From Longimicrobium sp. (GTDB lineage Bacteria > Gemmatimonadota > Gemmatimonadetes > Longimicrobiales > Longimicrobiaceae): 64,000 nt of DNA. Position 1 is the stretch's first letter; the number at the start of each line of letters is the position of its first letter. Both the position numbers and the translations under genes were made by a program. Under the pieces are notes generated by a model. The model was given only the letters and a program-made list of their open reading frames with translations, made no database searches and was not told where the DNA came from. The stretch covers positions 1 through 64,000 of the forward strand of contig DASVTZ010000109.1 in assembly GCA_036387335.1 (NCBI GenBank), given 5' to 3'. Below are positions 26,230 through 34,481 of this stretch, one piece after another.

Positions 26230-26336
26230 TCCCGGTGCCACGCGCGGCCGGTAGACTGGCCTGCGAAGCGCGCGCTCGCGCCGCCCTGGACCGCGCCCGC
26301 GGCCCCGGCGCCATCCCTCCCGCGGCAGGCCCCCTG

Positions 26337-27074
26337 ATGGTCACCACGCTCGATCCTCCCGTCCGCGCCGCCCCCTCGCCCGTACGCCCGCGCCGGGGCG
26401 AGCTGGCGCTGGCGCTGCAGGAGGCGTTCACGGCGGCCGTGCGCCTGCGCACCCACCGCCAGCGCCCCAGCGACGCCGACACCTTTCGCGCACAGGTCAA
26501 GCACCTGCTAGCCCTGGCCAACCGCGACGCCACGCAGGCCGGCTACGACCCGCGATCCGTGAAGCTGGCGCTGTACGCGTACGCCGCCTTCCTGGACGAG
26601 TCCGTCCTGGGCTCCGGCGAGCCCGCGCTGGCCGGGTGGGCGCGCCAGTCGCTGCAGGAGGAGGTGTTCGGCGAGCACATGGCCGGCGAGACCTTTTTCG
26701 CGCACCTGGACGACCTGCTGGCGCGGCAGGACAGCGACGAGACGGCGGACGTGCTGGAGGTCTTTCTCCTCTGCCTGCTGCTCGGCTTCCGCGGCCGCTA
26801 CGCGGGCACCAACGGGGGCGCGCTGGACGCGCACGTGCGCGCGGCGCGGGAAAAGGTGGAGCGCATCCGCGGCGGGCGCGAGCCGCTGTCTTCCCTGTGG
26901 CCGCTCCCGGCGGACGAGGCCGTGCCGCTGGACCACGATCCCTGGGTGCCGCGGCTGTGGCGTGCCGCGGCCGTGGCGTGTGCCGTCGCCGTGCTCCTGT
27001 TCCTGGCCTACCGGCTGTCGCTGGGCTCGTGGGTGGGCGAGATCCGCTCGCTCGCGGCGCTCTCCGCCCGCTGA
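26337..27074 (+). CDS. tssL: T6SS membrane-complex protein TssL (DotU/IcmH)
   Basis: An inner-membrane protein that docks the baseplate and partners TssM. The 245-aa product has the DotU cytoplasmic helical domain (LALALQEAFTAAVRLR, VKLALYAYAAFLDESVLGS, WARQSLQEEVFGEHMAGETFF, LEVFLLCLLLGFRGRYA, all family hallmarks) and a single C-terminal membrane segment (RAAAVACAVAVLLFLAYRLSL). It has no OmpA/peptidoglycan-binding extension, so anchoring to the wall must come from another protein. It precedes tssM by 40 bp. Confidence 0.95.
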   Translation: MVTTLDPPVRAAPSPVRPRRGELALALQEAFTAAVRLRTHRQRPSDADTFRAQVKHLLALANRDATQAGYDPRSVKLALYAYAAFLDESVLGSGEPALAGWARQSLQEEVFGEHMAGETFFAHLDDLLARQDSDETADVLEVFLLCLLLGFRGRYAGTNGGALDAHVRAAREKVERIRGGREPLSSLWPLPADEAVPLDHDPWVPRLWRAAAVACAVAVLLFLAYRLSLGSWVGEIRSLAALSAR

Positions 27075-27114
27075 CCACCATCCTCCGCTCCCCACAACCC
27101 GCGCGGCCGTGCCC

Positions 27115-30100
27115 ATGAACCAGAACCGGCCCTGGCTCGTCGCCTCCGGCGTCTTCGTCTTCTTCGCCATGCTCGCAAGCTGGGCCGGCCGGCTGACGGG
27201 GGCCACGGGGCGTGACCTGTGGATCCTGCGCATCGGCCTGGCCCTGCTGGGCGCGGCGGCGGCCGTGCTGGCCGGGATGTTCCTGGCCGCCCGCGCCCGC
27301 CGCGAGCCCGCCCCGGCGGAGAGGGAGGCCGACGACGTGGGCGAGGCGCTCGCCGCCGCGCAGCAGCGGCTGGCCGGCAGCGCGCTGGCGGGGGGATCGC
27401 GGATCTCGGGGCTCCCCGTGGTGCTGGTGCTGGGGCCCGCCGGGAGCGCCAAGACCTCCGCCGTCGTCCACTCGGGCGTGGAGCCGGAGCTCCTGGCGGG
27501 CGAGGTGGAGCGGGCTGGCGCCGTGGCACCCACGCGGACGCTGAACGTGTGGTACGGGCGCGAGACCGTGTTCCTGGAGGCCGGCGGCGCCATGCTGGAC
27601 GACGAGCCGCGCTGGGCCCGCCTCGTGCGCCACCTGCAGCCCACCCGCATGGCCGCCGCGCTGGGGCGGGGGACGCAGGCGCCGCGCGTGGCCGTGGTCT
27701 GCTTTCCCTGCGACGCGTTCCATCAGCCCGGCGCCGTGGACGCCGTCCCCGCCGCGGCCAGGCGGATGCGGGCGCGGCTGGCGGAGCTGGCCGGGGCGCT
27801 CGGGGTGCGGCTTCCCGTGTACGTGCTCTTCACCCGCGCGGACCGGCTGCCGTACTTCGCCGAGTACGTGCGCGGGCTGTCGCGCGACGAGGCGCAGGCG
27901 GTGCTGGGCGCCACCTTTCCCGCGGCGGACCCGCCGGGCGCCGGGCTGTACGCCGAGTTCGCCGCGCGCCGCGCCGGCGACGCGCTGCGCTCCCTGGCCC
28001 GCTCGCTCTCCGTCGCGCAGCTGGACCTGCTCCCGCGCGAGCCCCGCGAGCCGGCGCGCGCCGGGGCGTACGAGTTTCCGCGCGAGCTGCGCAAGGTGTC
28101 TGACCTCGCCACGCAGTTCCTGGTGGAGCTGTGCCGCCCCAGCCAGCTGAACGTGAGCCCGTTTCTGCGCGGCTTCTACTTCACGGGGGTGCGGACGGTG
28201 GTGGCGGAGGACGGGCCCGCGCCGTCCGCCACCGCCGCGTCGGTGGGAGGGCAGGTGGCGCTGGGCGCTACCTCCGTCTTCGACCCCCGCCGCCTGCGCG
28301 AGATGGCGTCCGCGCCGGCGCCCGCCCGCGGCGCCGCGCGCGAGGTGCCGGAGTGGGCGTTCGCGCGGCGCATCTTCAACGACGTGATCCTGCGCGACCG
28401 CGTGGCCATGGCGGCCACGGGGGGCGGCACGCGCGTCAACGCCCTGCGCCGCGGGCTGGCGGCGGCTGCGCTGGCCGCGTGCGTGATCTTCGCGGGCGGG
28501 TTCACCGTTTCGTACCGGAACAACCGCGTGATGCTCTCCGGCGCCCTGGCCGCCGCGCGCGAGGCCCGCGATGCCCCCGCGGATCCCGCGTCGCTGGCGC
28601 AGGCGGAAGCCCTGCGGCGGCTGGACGCGCTCCGCGCGGGCGCGGCGACGATGGCGGCGTACGAGCGCGAGGGCGCGCCCCTGCGGATGCGCTGGGGGCT
28701 GTACGCGGGCCACCGGGCGTTCCCGTCGCTGCGGCGCGTGTACTTCGAGAGCTTCGACCGGCAGCTCTGGGCGCGCACCCGGCCGCGCCTGGTGCAGACG
28801 CTGCGCGCGCTGCCGGAGGCCCCCACCGACGCCAGCCAGTACGGCGCTACGTACGACGACCTCAAGGCCTACCTGGTGACGACCACGCATCCGCGGTACG
28901 GCAGCGCCGCATTCCTGGGGCCGGTGCTGGACCGGCACTGGGCGGACCGGGGAGAGGCGGACCCGGAGCGGCGGGCGCTGGCGCGGCGGCAGTTCGAGTT
29001 CTTTGGGGCGGAGCTCCCCCACGGCAACCCCTTCGCTCCCGCGCCGGACGAGGCGCTGATCGTGGAGAGCCGCGCCTTCCTGGGCCGCTTCGCGCAGGCG
29101 GAGCGCTTTTACCGCGCGATGCTGGACGAGGCGGGCCGCCACGCCCGCGCCGTCGACTTCGGCGCGCTGTACCCGGCGGCGGCCCCGGTGGCTGCGGCGC
29201 CGCACGTGGTGCCCGGCGCCTTTACCCGCGAGGGATGGGCGTACGTGCGCGGCAACGCCCGCGCGGTGGAGCGGCTGTTCGCCCGCGAAGACTGGGTGCT
29301 GGGACCCCAGGCCGTGGGCGCGGAGGACCGCGTGCGCATCGGCCGCGAGCTGCAGGCGCGCTACGTGGCGGACTACGTGGCCCACTGGCGCACCTTTCTG
29401 GAGGCGGCGCGGGTGCACCCGTTCGGCGGATTGTCCGATGCGGCGGCAAGGCTCGGCCCCCTTTCGGGGAACGACTCTCCCGTGCTGCAGATCCTCTCCC
29501 TTGCCTCGCGCCACACCTCCATGGACTCCGTGCGGCTGGGCCCCGCATTCCAGCCCGTGCACCAGGTGGCCCCGGCCGCGGCGGACCGGGTGGCGGCGGA
29601 GGGGACGGCGGCGTACGTGGTGGCGCTGGGCGGGCTGCGCAGCGCCCTGCAGCTGGCCGCCGCCACGCCGCCGGAGCTGCGCGGCCCGCCGCTGTCGCAG
29701 GCCGCGCAGGCCGCGGGGCAGGCGGACGGAGAGGTTCGTAAGCTGGCGCAGGGGTTCCGCATCGACGGCGAGGCCGCGGCGGTGGGCGCCGCGGTGCAGC
29801 GGCTGCTGCGCACCCCCATCGACGGCGCACAGCGGGTGGTGACCGGCGCGGTGGGCGCCCTGCCGCAGCCAGGCGACCAGGCCGCCGCCGCCGCGGCAGC
29901 GGCGGCGGACGCGGCCGCTGCCCCCGTCGCCGCCGCGGCCCGGGACTTCTGCTCCGCGCTCAACCGGCTGCGCGCGGGCTTCCCCTTCCGCGGCGGCGGG
30001 CGCGACGCGGCGGTGGACGATCTGGCCGGCGTGTTCCAGCCGGGCGCCAGCGCCCTGGCGGAGCTGCAGCAGGCCGTGCAGCCGCTGGTCTCGCGCCAGG

Positions 30101-30609
30101 GGCCGCGCTACGTGGCCCGCACCGGCGCGTCGCCGCGCCCGGGGAGCGGATTCCTGGGCTCCCTGGGCCGCGCGGCGGAGCTGTCACGCGCCCTGTACGG
30201 CGACGACGGGTCCGCGCCCCGGGCGGACTTCACCCTGCGCGCGCACACCTCCGCCGCGGTGCCGGAGGTCACGGTGGTGCTGGATGGAAAGACGCGCCGC
30301 TTCACGCGCACCCTGGCCGCGTCGGAGTCGTTCACCTGGCGCGCCTCGGACGCGGGCGGCGCCCGCCTGGTGGCGCAGGTGAACGGCGAGGACGTGGTGC
30401 TCGCCGAGGCGAGCGGACCGTGGGCCGCCTTCCGCCTGTTCCGCGGCGCGTCGTGGCAGGACGCAGGCGACGGGCGGTACGTGGTGCGCTGGCCCCTCCC
30501 CGGGCAGCCGTCGCCCCTGTCCGCCGACGTGGTGTTCGCCGGCGGCGTCCCCGTCTTCAACCCGGACTACCTCGCCCGGGTCACCTGCGTCCCCCGGATC
30601 GGCCAATGA
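27115..30609 (+). CDS. tssM: T6SS membrane-complex protein TssM (IcmF)
   Basis: The large inner-membrane subunit that spans the periplasm. The 1164-aa protein has two N-terminal membrane helices (WLVASGVFVFFAMLASWAG; ILRIGLALLGAAAAVLAGMFLA), a cytoplasmic NTPase-like domain with intact Walker A GPAGSAKTS at 107-115, and a third helix near residue 445 (LAAAALAACVIFAGGFTVSY). A long periplasmic region ends in a beta domain (VTVVLDGKTRRFTRTL, VRWPLPG). Length is normal. The stop TGA overlaps the ATG of the next lipoprotein gene (ATGA), indicating tight coupling. Confidence 0.96.
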   Translation: MNQNRPWLVASGVFVFFAMLASWAGRLTGATGRDLWILRIGLALLGAAAAVLAGMFLAARARREPAPAEREADDVGEALAAAQQRLAGSALAGGSRISGLPVVLVLGPAGSAKTSAVVHSGVEPELLAGEVERAGAVAPTRTLNVWYGRETVFLEAGGAMLDDEPRWARLVRHLQPTRMAAALGRGTQAPRVAVVCFPCDAFHQPGAVDAVPAAARRMRARLAELAGALGVRLPVYVLFTRADRLPYFAEYVRGLSRDEAQAVLGATFPAADPPGAGLYAEFAARRAGDALRSLARSLSVAQLDLLPREPREPARAGAYEFPRELRKVSDLATQFLVELCRPSQLNVSPFLRGFYFTGVRTVVAEDGPAPSATAASVGGQVALGATSVFDPRRLREMASAPAPARGAAREVPEWAFARRIFNDVILRDRVAMAATGGGTRVNALRRGLAAAALAACVIFAGGFTVSYRNNRVMLSGALAAAREARDAPADPASLAQAEALRRLDALRAGAATMAAYEREGAPLRMRWGLYAGHRAFPSLRRVYFESFDRQLWARTRPRLVQTLRALPEAPTDASQYGATYDDLKAYLVTTTHPRYGSAAFLGPVLDRHWADRGEADPERRALARRQFEFFGAELPHGNPFAPAPDEALIVESRAFLGRFAQAERFYRAMLDEAGRHARAVDFGALYPAAAPVAAAPHVVPGAFTREGWAYVRGNARAVERLFAREDWVLGPQAVGAEDRVRIGRELQARYVADYVAHWRTFLEAARVHPFGGLSDAAARLGPLSGNDSPVLQILSLASRHTSMDSVRLGPAFQPVHQVAPAAADRVAAEGTAAYVVALGGLRSALQLAAATPPELRGPPLSQAAQAAGQADGEVRKLAQGFRIDGEAAAVGAAVQRLLRTPIDGAQRVVTGAVGALPQPGDQAAAAAAAAADAAAAPVAAAARDFCSALNRLRAGFPFRGGGRDAAVDDLAGVFQPGASALAELQQAVQPLVSRQGPRYVARTGASPRPGSGFLGSLGRAAELSRALYGDDGSAPRADFTLRAHTSAAVPEVTVVLDGKTRRFTRTLAASESFTWRASDAGGARLVAQVNGEDVVLAEASGPWAAFRLFRGASWQDAGDGRYVVRWPLPGQPSPLSADVVFAGGVPVFNPDYLARVTCVPRIGQ

Positions 30610-31127
30610 ACGCCCTTCGCTCCCTCCGCGCCCCGTTCCTGGCGCTGCTCTGCGCGGCCGCGTGCGGCGGCCCGCCTCCGTCCCCGCAGGCGCCCCCGCC
30701 TCTGGGCCTCGTCCCCGCGGCCTCGCTGCTGTACGACGACGACGCGGGCGGGCTGCGCGACTCGCTGCGGCTGGTGGTGCGTGCCCCCGCCGGGCTGGAC
30801 AGCCTGTGGCGCCGCGCCACCGCCGGCCAGCCCGCGCCCCCGCCGCCGCCCGCCGTGGACTTCGGCCGCGAGATGGTGCTCGCGGTGGCCGCGGGGCGGA
30901 TGACGCCCAACGACCGCATCCGCGTGGACAGCGTGGGCGTGCGGCGCCTGCCCGGCGCGGATGGGCGCATGCGCGAGGTGCTGGCCGTCCTGGTGCGGAC
31001 CGTCGAGGCGTGCGAGCGCTACACCGCCGCCGCGTATCCCAGCCAGGTGGTGCGGCTGCGGCGCTTCGACGGCCCCGTGGTCTTCGTGGAGCGGCGCGAG
31101 CGCGCGGAGGGCTGCGCGCGTGAGTGA
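30606..31127 (+). CDS. Small lipoprotein coupled to tssM, candidate TssJ analogue
   Basis: A 173-aa predicted lipoprotein: FLALLCAAACGG is a signal with a lipobox-type Cys about residue 19. The mature part has a beta-rich domain (VDFGREMVLAVAAGRMTPNDRIRVDSVGV) reminiscent of PrcB-type domains. It is not recognisably TssJ/SciN. However, it overlaps tssM by 4 nt and is the only lipoprotein in the membrane-complex operon, which is where TssJ, the outer-membrane anchor of TssM, is expected. A functional stand-in for TssJ is inferred from position and size. The stop overlaps the kinase start. Confidence 0.65.
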   Translation: MNALRSLRAPFLALLCAAACGGPPPSPQAPPPLGLVPAASLLYDDDAGGLRDSLRLVVRAPAGLDSLWRRATAGQPAPPPPPAVDFGREMVLAVAAGRMTPNDRIRVDSVGVRRLPGADGRMREVLAVLVRTVEACERYTAAAYPSQVVRLRRFDGPVVFVERRERAEGCARE

Positions 31128-32880
31128 GTCGGGCGTGCTGGGCCCGGGCGCGGCGGACGCGGGTCTGGTGGGCACGGTGCTGGCCGGGCGGTACCGCATC
31201 GTCCGGAAGCTCGGCGAGGGCGCCATGGGCGCCGTGTACCTGGGCGAGCACCTGCGCATCGGCCGGCGCGACGCCATCAAGGTGCTGCGCCCGTCGCTGG
31301 CCGCGGACCCGGAGGCGATGGCCCGCTTCGCCCGCGGCGCCCGAAACGTGTGCGCCATCCAGCATCCCAACGTCTGCACCGTGTACGACTTCAGCGACAC
31401 GGAAGACGGGCGGCGCTTCCTGGCGATGGAGTTCGTCCCCGGCGAGACGCTCCAGGACCTGCTGGCGCGCGAGGGGCGGCTCTCTCCGGTCCGCGCCGTG
31501 GCCATCGCCGCGCAGGTGGCGGGGGCGCTGCAGGCCGCGCACGACGCGGGGATCGTGCACCGCGACCTCAAGCCGGGCAACGTGATGGTGAGCCCCGGGC
31601 GCGGCGGCGCGGACGCGGTCAAGGTGGTGGACTTCGACATCGCCAAGGGCTCGGCCGAGGGGCAGGGCGGGGAGGTGACCCGGCTGGGCTTCGTCATCGG
31701 CACCCCGGAGTACATGAGCCCCGAGCAGCTGCTGGGGATGACGCTGGACGGGCGCAGCGACGTGTACTCGCTGGCCCTGGTGCTCTTTCGCATGCTGGCG
31801 GGGGCGCTCCCCTTTCGCGCGCAGGACACGCAGGAGCTGATGGTGCAGCGGCTTACGGGAACTCCCCTGCGGCTGCACGAGGTGCTCCCCGCGCTGCGCG
31901 TGCCCCCGGCGCTGCAGGACGCCCTGGACCGCGGGCTGCAGCGCCGCGCGGAAGACCGTGTTGCCAGCGCGGCCGAGTTCTCCGCCGCCATCACCGCCGC
32001 CGTGGCGGACGCGCCGTCCCACGCCGCTCCGCCGGCCCCCGTGCCGGACGCGGGGCGCGGGGCGTGGGGATTCACGCGGGGCGGTGTCGCCGCGACGGTG
32101 CTCACCCCCGACGGCGCACCATCGCCCGCGACGACGCAGGCGCGCCGCGCGGTCCCTCTCGCTGCGGGCCGCGGGGCGGCGGGGGTGCTCGCCCTGGCGC
32201 TGCTGCTGGGCGGCGCCTGGGGGATCAGCCGCTTTCTCGGTCCCCCGGACGCGGACGCCGCCGCCTCCGGAACACCCGCGCCCGGCGCCGCGTCGGCTGC
32301 CGTGGCGGGCCTCACCGATCCCACGGCGCATCCCGTTTCGGCGGCGCCAGTCGATTCCGCCGCCACCGCCCCCCGCATGAGCGACTCGACGCGTATCGGC
32401 CCATCCAGCGCCGCCGCGGCGCCCCTCCTCGATCCGCCCGCGACGAACGGCCAGAGGGAGCGGACGGCGAATGGGCAGAAGGCAGCGAATCGGGTGGCGG
32501 AGGAGGAGCAGGGACTCGCGGTGGACGATCCGCGCGCCGAGGTGCCGGCGCCGGAGCCGCCGGCGCCGCGCGAAGGAGGGCTGGCGGCGGAGAACGCGCC
32601 CGCCGTGCTGGGCCGTCTCTCCGTGCGGATGGGTGACCTGTCACTCTCCGGGGGGCGGCTGCGCGCGGTGGCGGACTCGGCGAGCGCGGTGTGGCGGCTG
32701 GGCGATGCGCTTCCTGACCGGCAGCGCGCCAACGCCGCCTACCTGCTGGGGACGATCGCCTTTCGCGAGCAGGACTGGGGCGGGTGCGTGCAGTGGCTGG
32801 AGCGCTCGCTGCAGCTCAACCCCGGCTCGGCCGGCCGCGCCCGCATGATGCTGGACCGCTGCCGGGAACGGGGCGGGTGA
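31120..32880 (+). CDS. T6SS-linked Ser/Thr protein kinase (PpkA-type)
   Basis: A 586-aa transmembrane kinase. The Pkn2-like catalytic domain covers about residues 25-290: Gly loop GEGAMGAVYLG, VAIK-type Lys in DAIKVL, HRDLKPGN with Asp149, and GTPEYMSPEQ. The DFG motif reads DFD (VVDFDIAKG), a mild variant that keeps the metal-binding Asp. A Pro/Ala-rich segment precedes one membrane helix (GVLALALLLGGAWGISRFL, about 350-370). The C-terminal extracytoplasmic part ends with a TPR-like pair (YLLGTIAFREQDWGGCVQWLERSLQLNP). GTG 31120 overlaps the lipoprotein stop. With the next phosphatase and the FHA protein it forms the PpkA/PppA/Fha threonine-phosphorylation switch known to post-translationally activate some T6SSs. 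Confidence 0.9.
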   Translation: MSESGVLGPGAADAGLVGTVLAGRYRIVRKLGEGAMGAVYLGEHLRIGRRDAIKVLRPSLAADPEAMARFARGARNVCAIQHPNVCTVYDFSDTEDGRRFLAMEFVPGETLQDLLAREGRLSPVRAVAIAAQVAGALQAAHDAGIVHRDLKPGNVMVSPGRGGADAVKVVDFDIAKGSAEGQGGEVTRLGFVIGTPEYMSPEQLLGMTLDGRSDVYSLALVLFRMLAGALPFRAQDTQELMVQRLTGTPLRLHEVLPALRVPPALQDALDRGLQRRAEDRVASAAEFSAAITAAVADAPSHAAPPAPVPDAGRGAWGFTRGGVAATVLTPDGAPSPATTQARRAVPLAAGRGAAGVLALALLLGGAWGISRFLGPPDADAAASGTPAPGAASAAVAGLTDPTAHPVSAAPVDSAATAPRMSDSTRIGPSSAAAAPLLDPPATNGQRERTANGQKAANRVAEEEQGLAVDDPRAEVPAPEPPAPREGGLAAENAPAVLGRLSVRMGDLSLSGGRLRAVADSASAVWRLGDALPDRQRANAAYLLGTIAFREQDWGGCVQWLERSLQLNPGSAGRARMMLDRCRERGG

Positions 32881-33794
32881 GCGCACAGGCGGCGGTCCGG
32901 CCCACGGTGCGCGCCACCCTGTTCGCCCTGACGCATCCGGGGCTCCGGCGCGGCGAGAACCAGGACAGCTTCCTGGTGGCGGACCTGGGCGTCCCCACGG
33001 GGGAGGGGCCGTGGTGGGTGAGCACCGACCGGGACGAGGTCTCGGGGGCGCGACGCTTCGAAGTAGGCCCGCGCGGGCTGCTGGCGGTGGTCGCGGATGG
33101 AATGGGCGGGGCGGCGGCCGGCGCGCTGGCCAGCCGGCTCGCCGTCGCGGAGATCTACGGCGCCATGGCCACGCGCTGGACGGCGGACCCGGACCACTCG
33201 CCCGGCCGGTTCGCGCGATGCCTGTGCGATGCGGTGCATGCCGCCAACGCCGTGCTGCACGCCCACGCCCGGCGCGAGCCGGAGTGCGAGGGGATGGGCA
33301 CCACGGCCACCGTGGCCGGGATCCTGGACGGGTGCGTGTACCTGGCCCAGGTGGGCGACTCGCGCGCGTACCTGGTGCGCGGCGGGCGCGCGGTGCAGCT
33401 CACCCGCGACCAGTCGCTGGTGCAGCAGCTGATGGACCGCGGGGCGATGACGGCGGAGCAGGCGGAGGCCAGCGGGCTGGGAAGCGTCCTGCTCCAGGCG
33501 CTTGGGCCCGAGCCGCGCGTGGAGGTGGACGTCACCCGCCAGCCCGTGCGCCGCGGAGACGTGCTGGTGCTGTGCTCCGATGGCCTTTTCCGCGTCGTCG
33601 GCCCGGAGGCGCTGGCCGAGGCGGCGGCTCGAGAGCCGGACCCCGCCGCGTTCTGCGCCGCACTGCTGGACGCGGCGCTGGCCGGCGGCGCGCCCGACAA
33701 CGTGACGGTGATCGCCGCCGTCCTGGATGGCCCCGGCCTGGACGACGCGGCGGACGGTGACCCGGCCGGATGGCTGCCGTATTCCCTCGCCTGA
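32877..33794 (+). CDS. PP2C-type protein phosphatase (PppA-type)
   Basis: A 305-aa cytoplasmic PP2C phosphatase. Motifs in order: RRGENQDS, VVADGMGGAAAG (metal-binding Asp), TTATVAGILDGCVYLAQVGDSRAYL, LVLCSDGLF, and GAPDNVTVI near the end, all canonical. It should counteract the kinase immediately upstream, whose stop it overlaps by 4 nt (GTGA). Length is slightly above minimal PppA because of an insert after the NQD motif (about 25-50). Confidence 0.94.
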   Translation: MSAQAAVRPTVRATLFALTHPGLRRGENQDSFLVADLGVPTGEGPWWVSTDRDEVSGARRFEVGPRGLLAVVADGMGGAAAGALASRLAVAEIYGAMATRWTADPDHSPGRFARCLCDAVHAANAVLHAHARREPECEGMGTTATVAGILDGCVYLAQVGDSRAYLVRGGRAVQLTRDQSLVQQLMDRGAMTAEQAEASGLGSVLLQALGPEPRVEVDVTRQPVRRGDVLVLCSDGLFRVVGPEALAEAAAREPDPAAFCAALLDAALAGGAPDNVTVIAAVLDGPGLDDAADGDPAGWLPYSLA

Positions 33795-33918
33795 CTCCCT
33801 GCAACTCACTGCCGCCCGCTATCCAGGTACTGCTGCCGCTGCGGTCAGCCATTGGTAAAGACGACGCGGCTGTGCGGCTGCGTACTAAACGTCCACACGT
33901 AATCCCGGAAGGTCACTC

Positions 33919-34467
33919 ATGCCAGCTAAGATACAGATCGTGATCACCGGAAAGGGCAAGGGCAACACGTTCGTCGTTCCGTATAGCCATACGGCGGGAC
34001 TGCAGATGGATGCAAACACTGGGAAGCCGGTCATCTACAAGGTTCCATGGTATGAGGTGAGGATCGGCGGAGGAGGTGCCTACCGCGCGGTTCGCTTCGG
34101 GCTCCAGAACAAGGGCCATGCGCCGCCTCCCGCTTTGCGCGCCTGCGACGCGGGACTTTCGTCGGGCCGCATCTGCACTCCCATGTGGGTTCCCGGGTAC
34201 AGCCCGCACAGCTTCGCGGGCGGGTCCAGGACTGGCGCGTGGCGCCTGCTGCCAGGCAAAGGCTTTCTCATCCACGAGGGCGCCGATGGCGCCAAGGGGC
34301 AAGTTGGGGGTTCGCTGGGATGCGTGGAGATCCTGGACGGGGGGTGGAACGCGTTTCTGGGCGAGCTCGAGAAACTCGGCGGCGACTCGTGCGCGTCCCT
34401 CGGCGCGGCGGGAAAGGTGAGTGTTAAGATCGAGGCGGCGTCGTTCCCGGTCGCTACCCTCGTCTAG
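33919..34467 (+). CDS. L,D-transpeptidase-like putative T6SS effector
   Basis: A 182-aa protein with a third, divergent version of the L,D-transpeptidase active site: GKGFLIHEGAD with His119 and GGSLGCVEI with Cys135. The N-terminal 90 residues are unrelated to the other two copies and contain Cys75 and Cys86. No signal peptide is present. It is preceded by a 124-bp gap with a GGAAGG Shine-Dalgarno and followed 14 bp later by the FHA-protease gene. It is less GC-rich than its neighbours. A T6SS-delivered peptidoglycan enzyme is inferred. There is no adjacent immunity gene. Confidence 0.6.
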   Translation: MPAKIQIVITGKGKGNTFVVPYSHTAGLQMDANTGKPVIYKVPWYEVRIGGGGAYRAVRFGLQNKGHAPPPALRACDAGLSSGRICTPMWVPGYSPHSFAGGSRTGAWRLLPGKGFLIHEGADGAKGQVGGSLGCVEILDGGWNAFLGELEKLGGDSCASLGAAGKVSVKIEAASFPVATLV

Positions 34468-34481
34468 GCACTGCGTTGACA

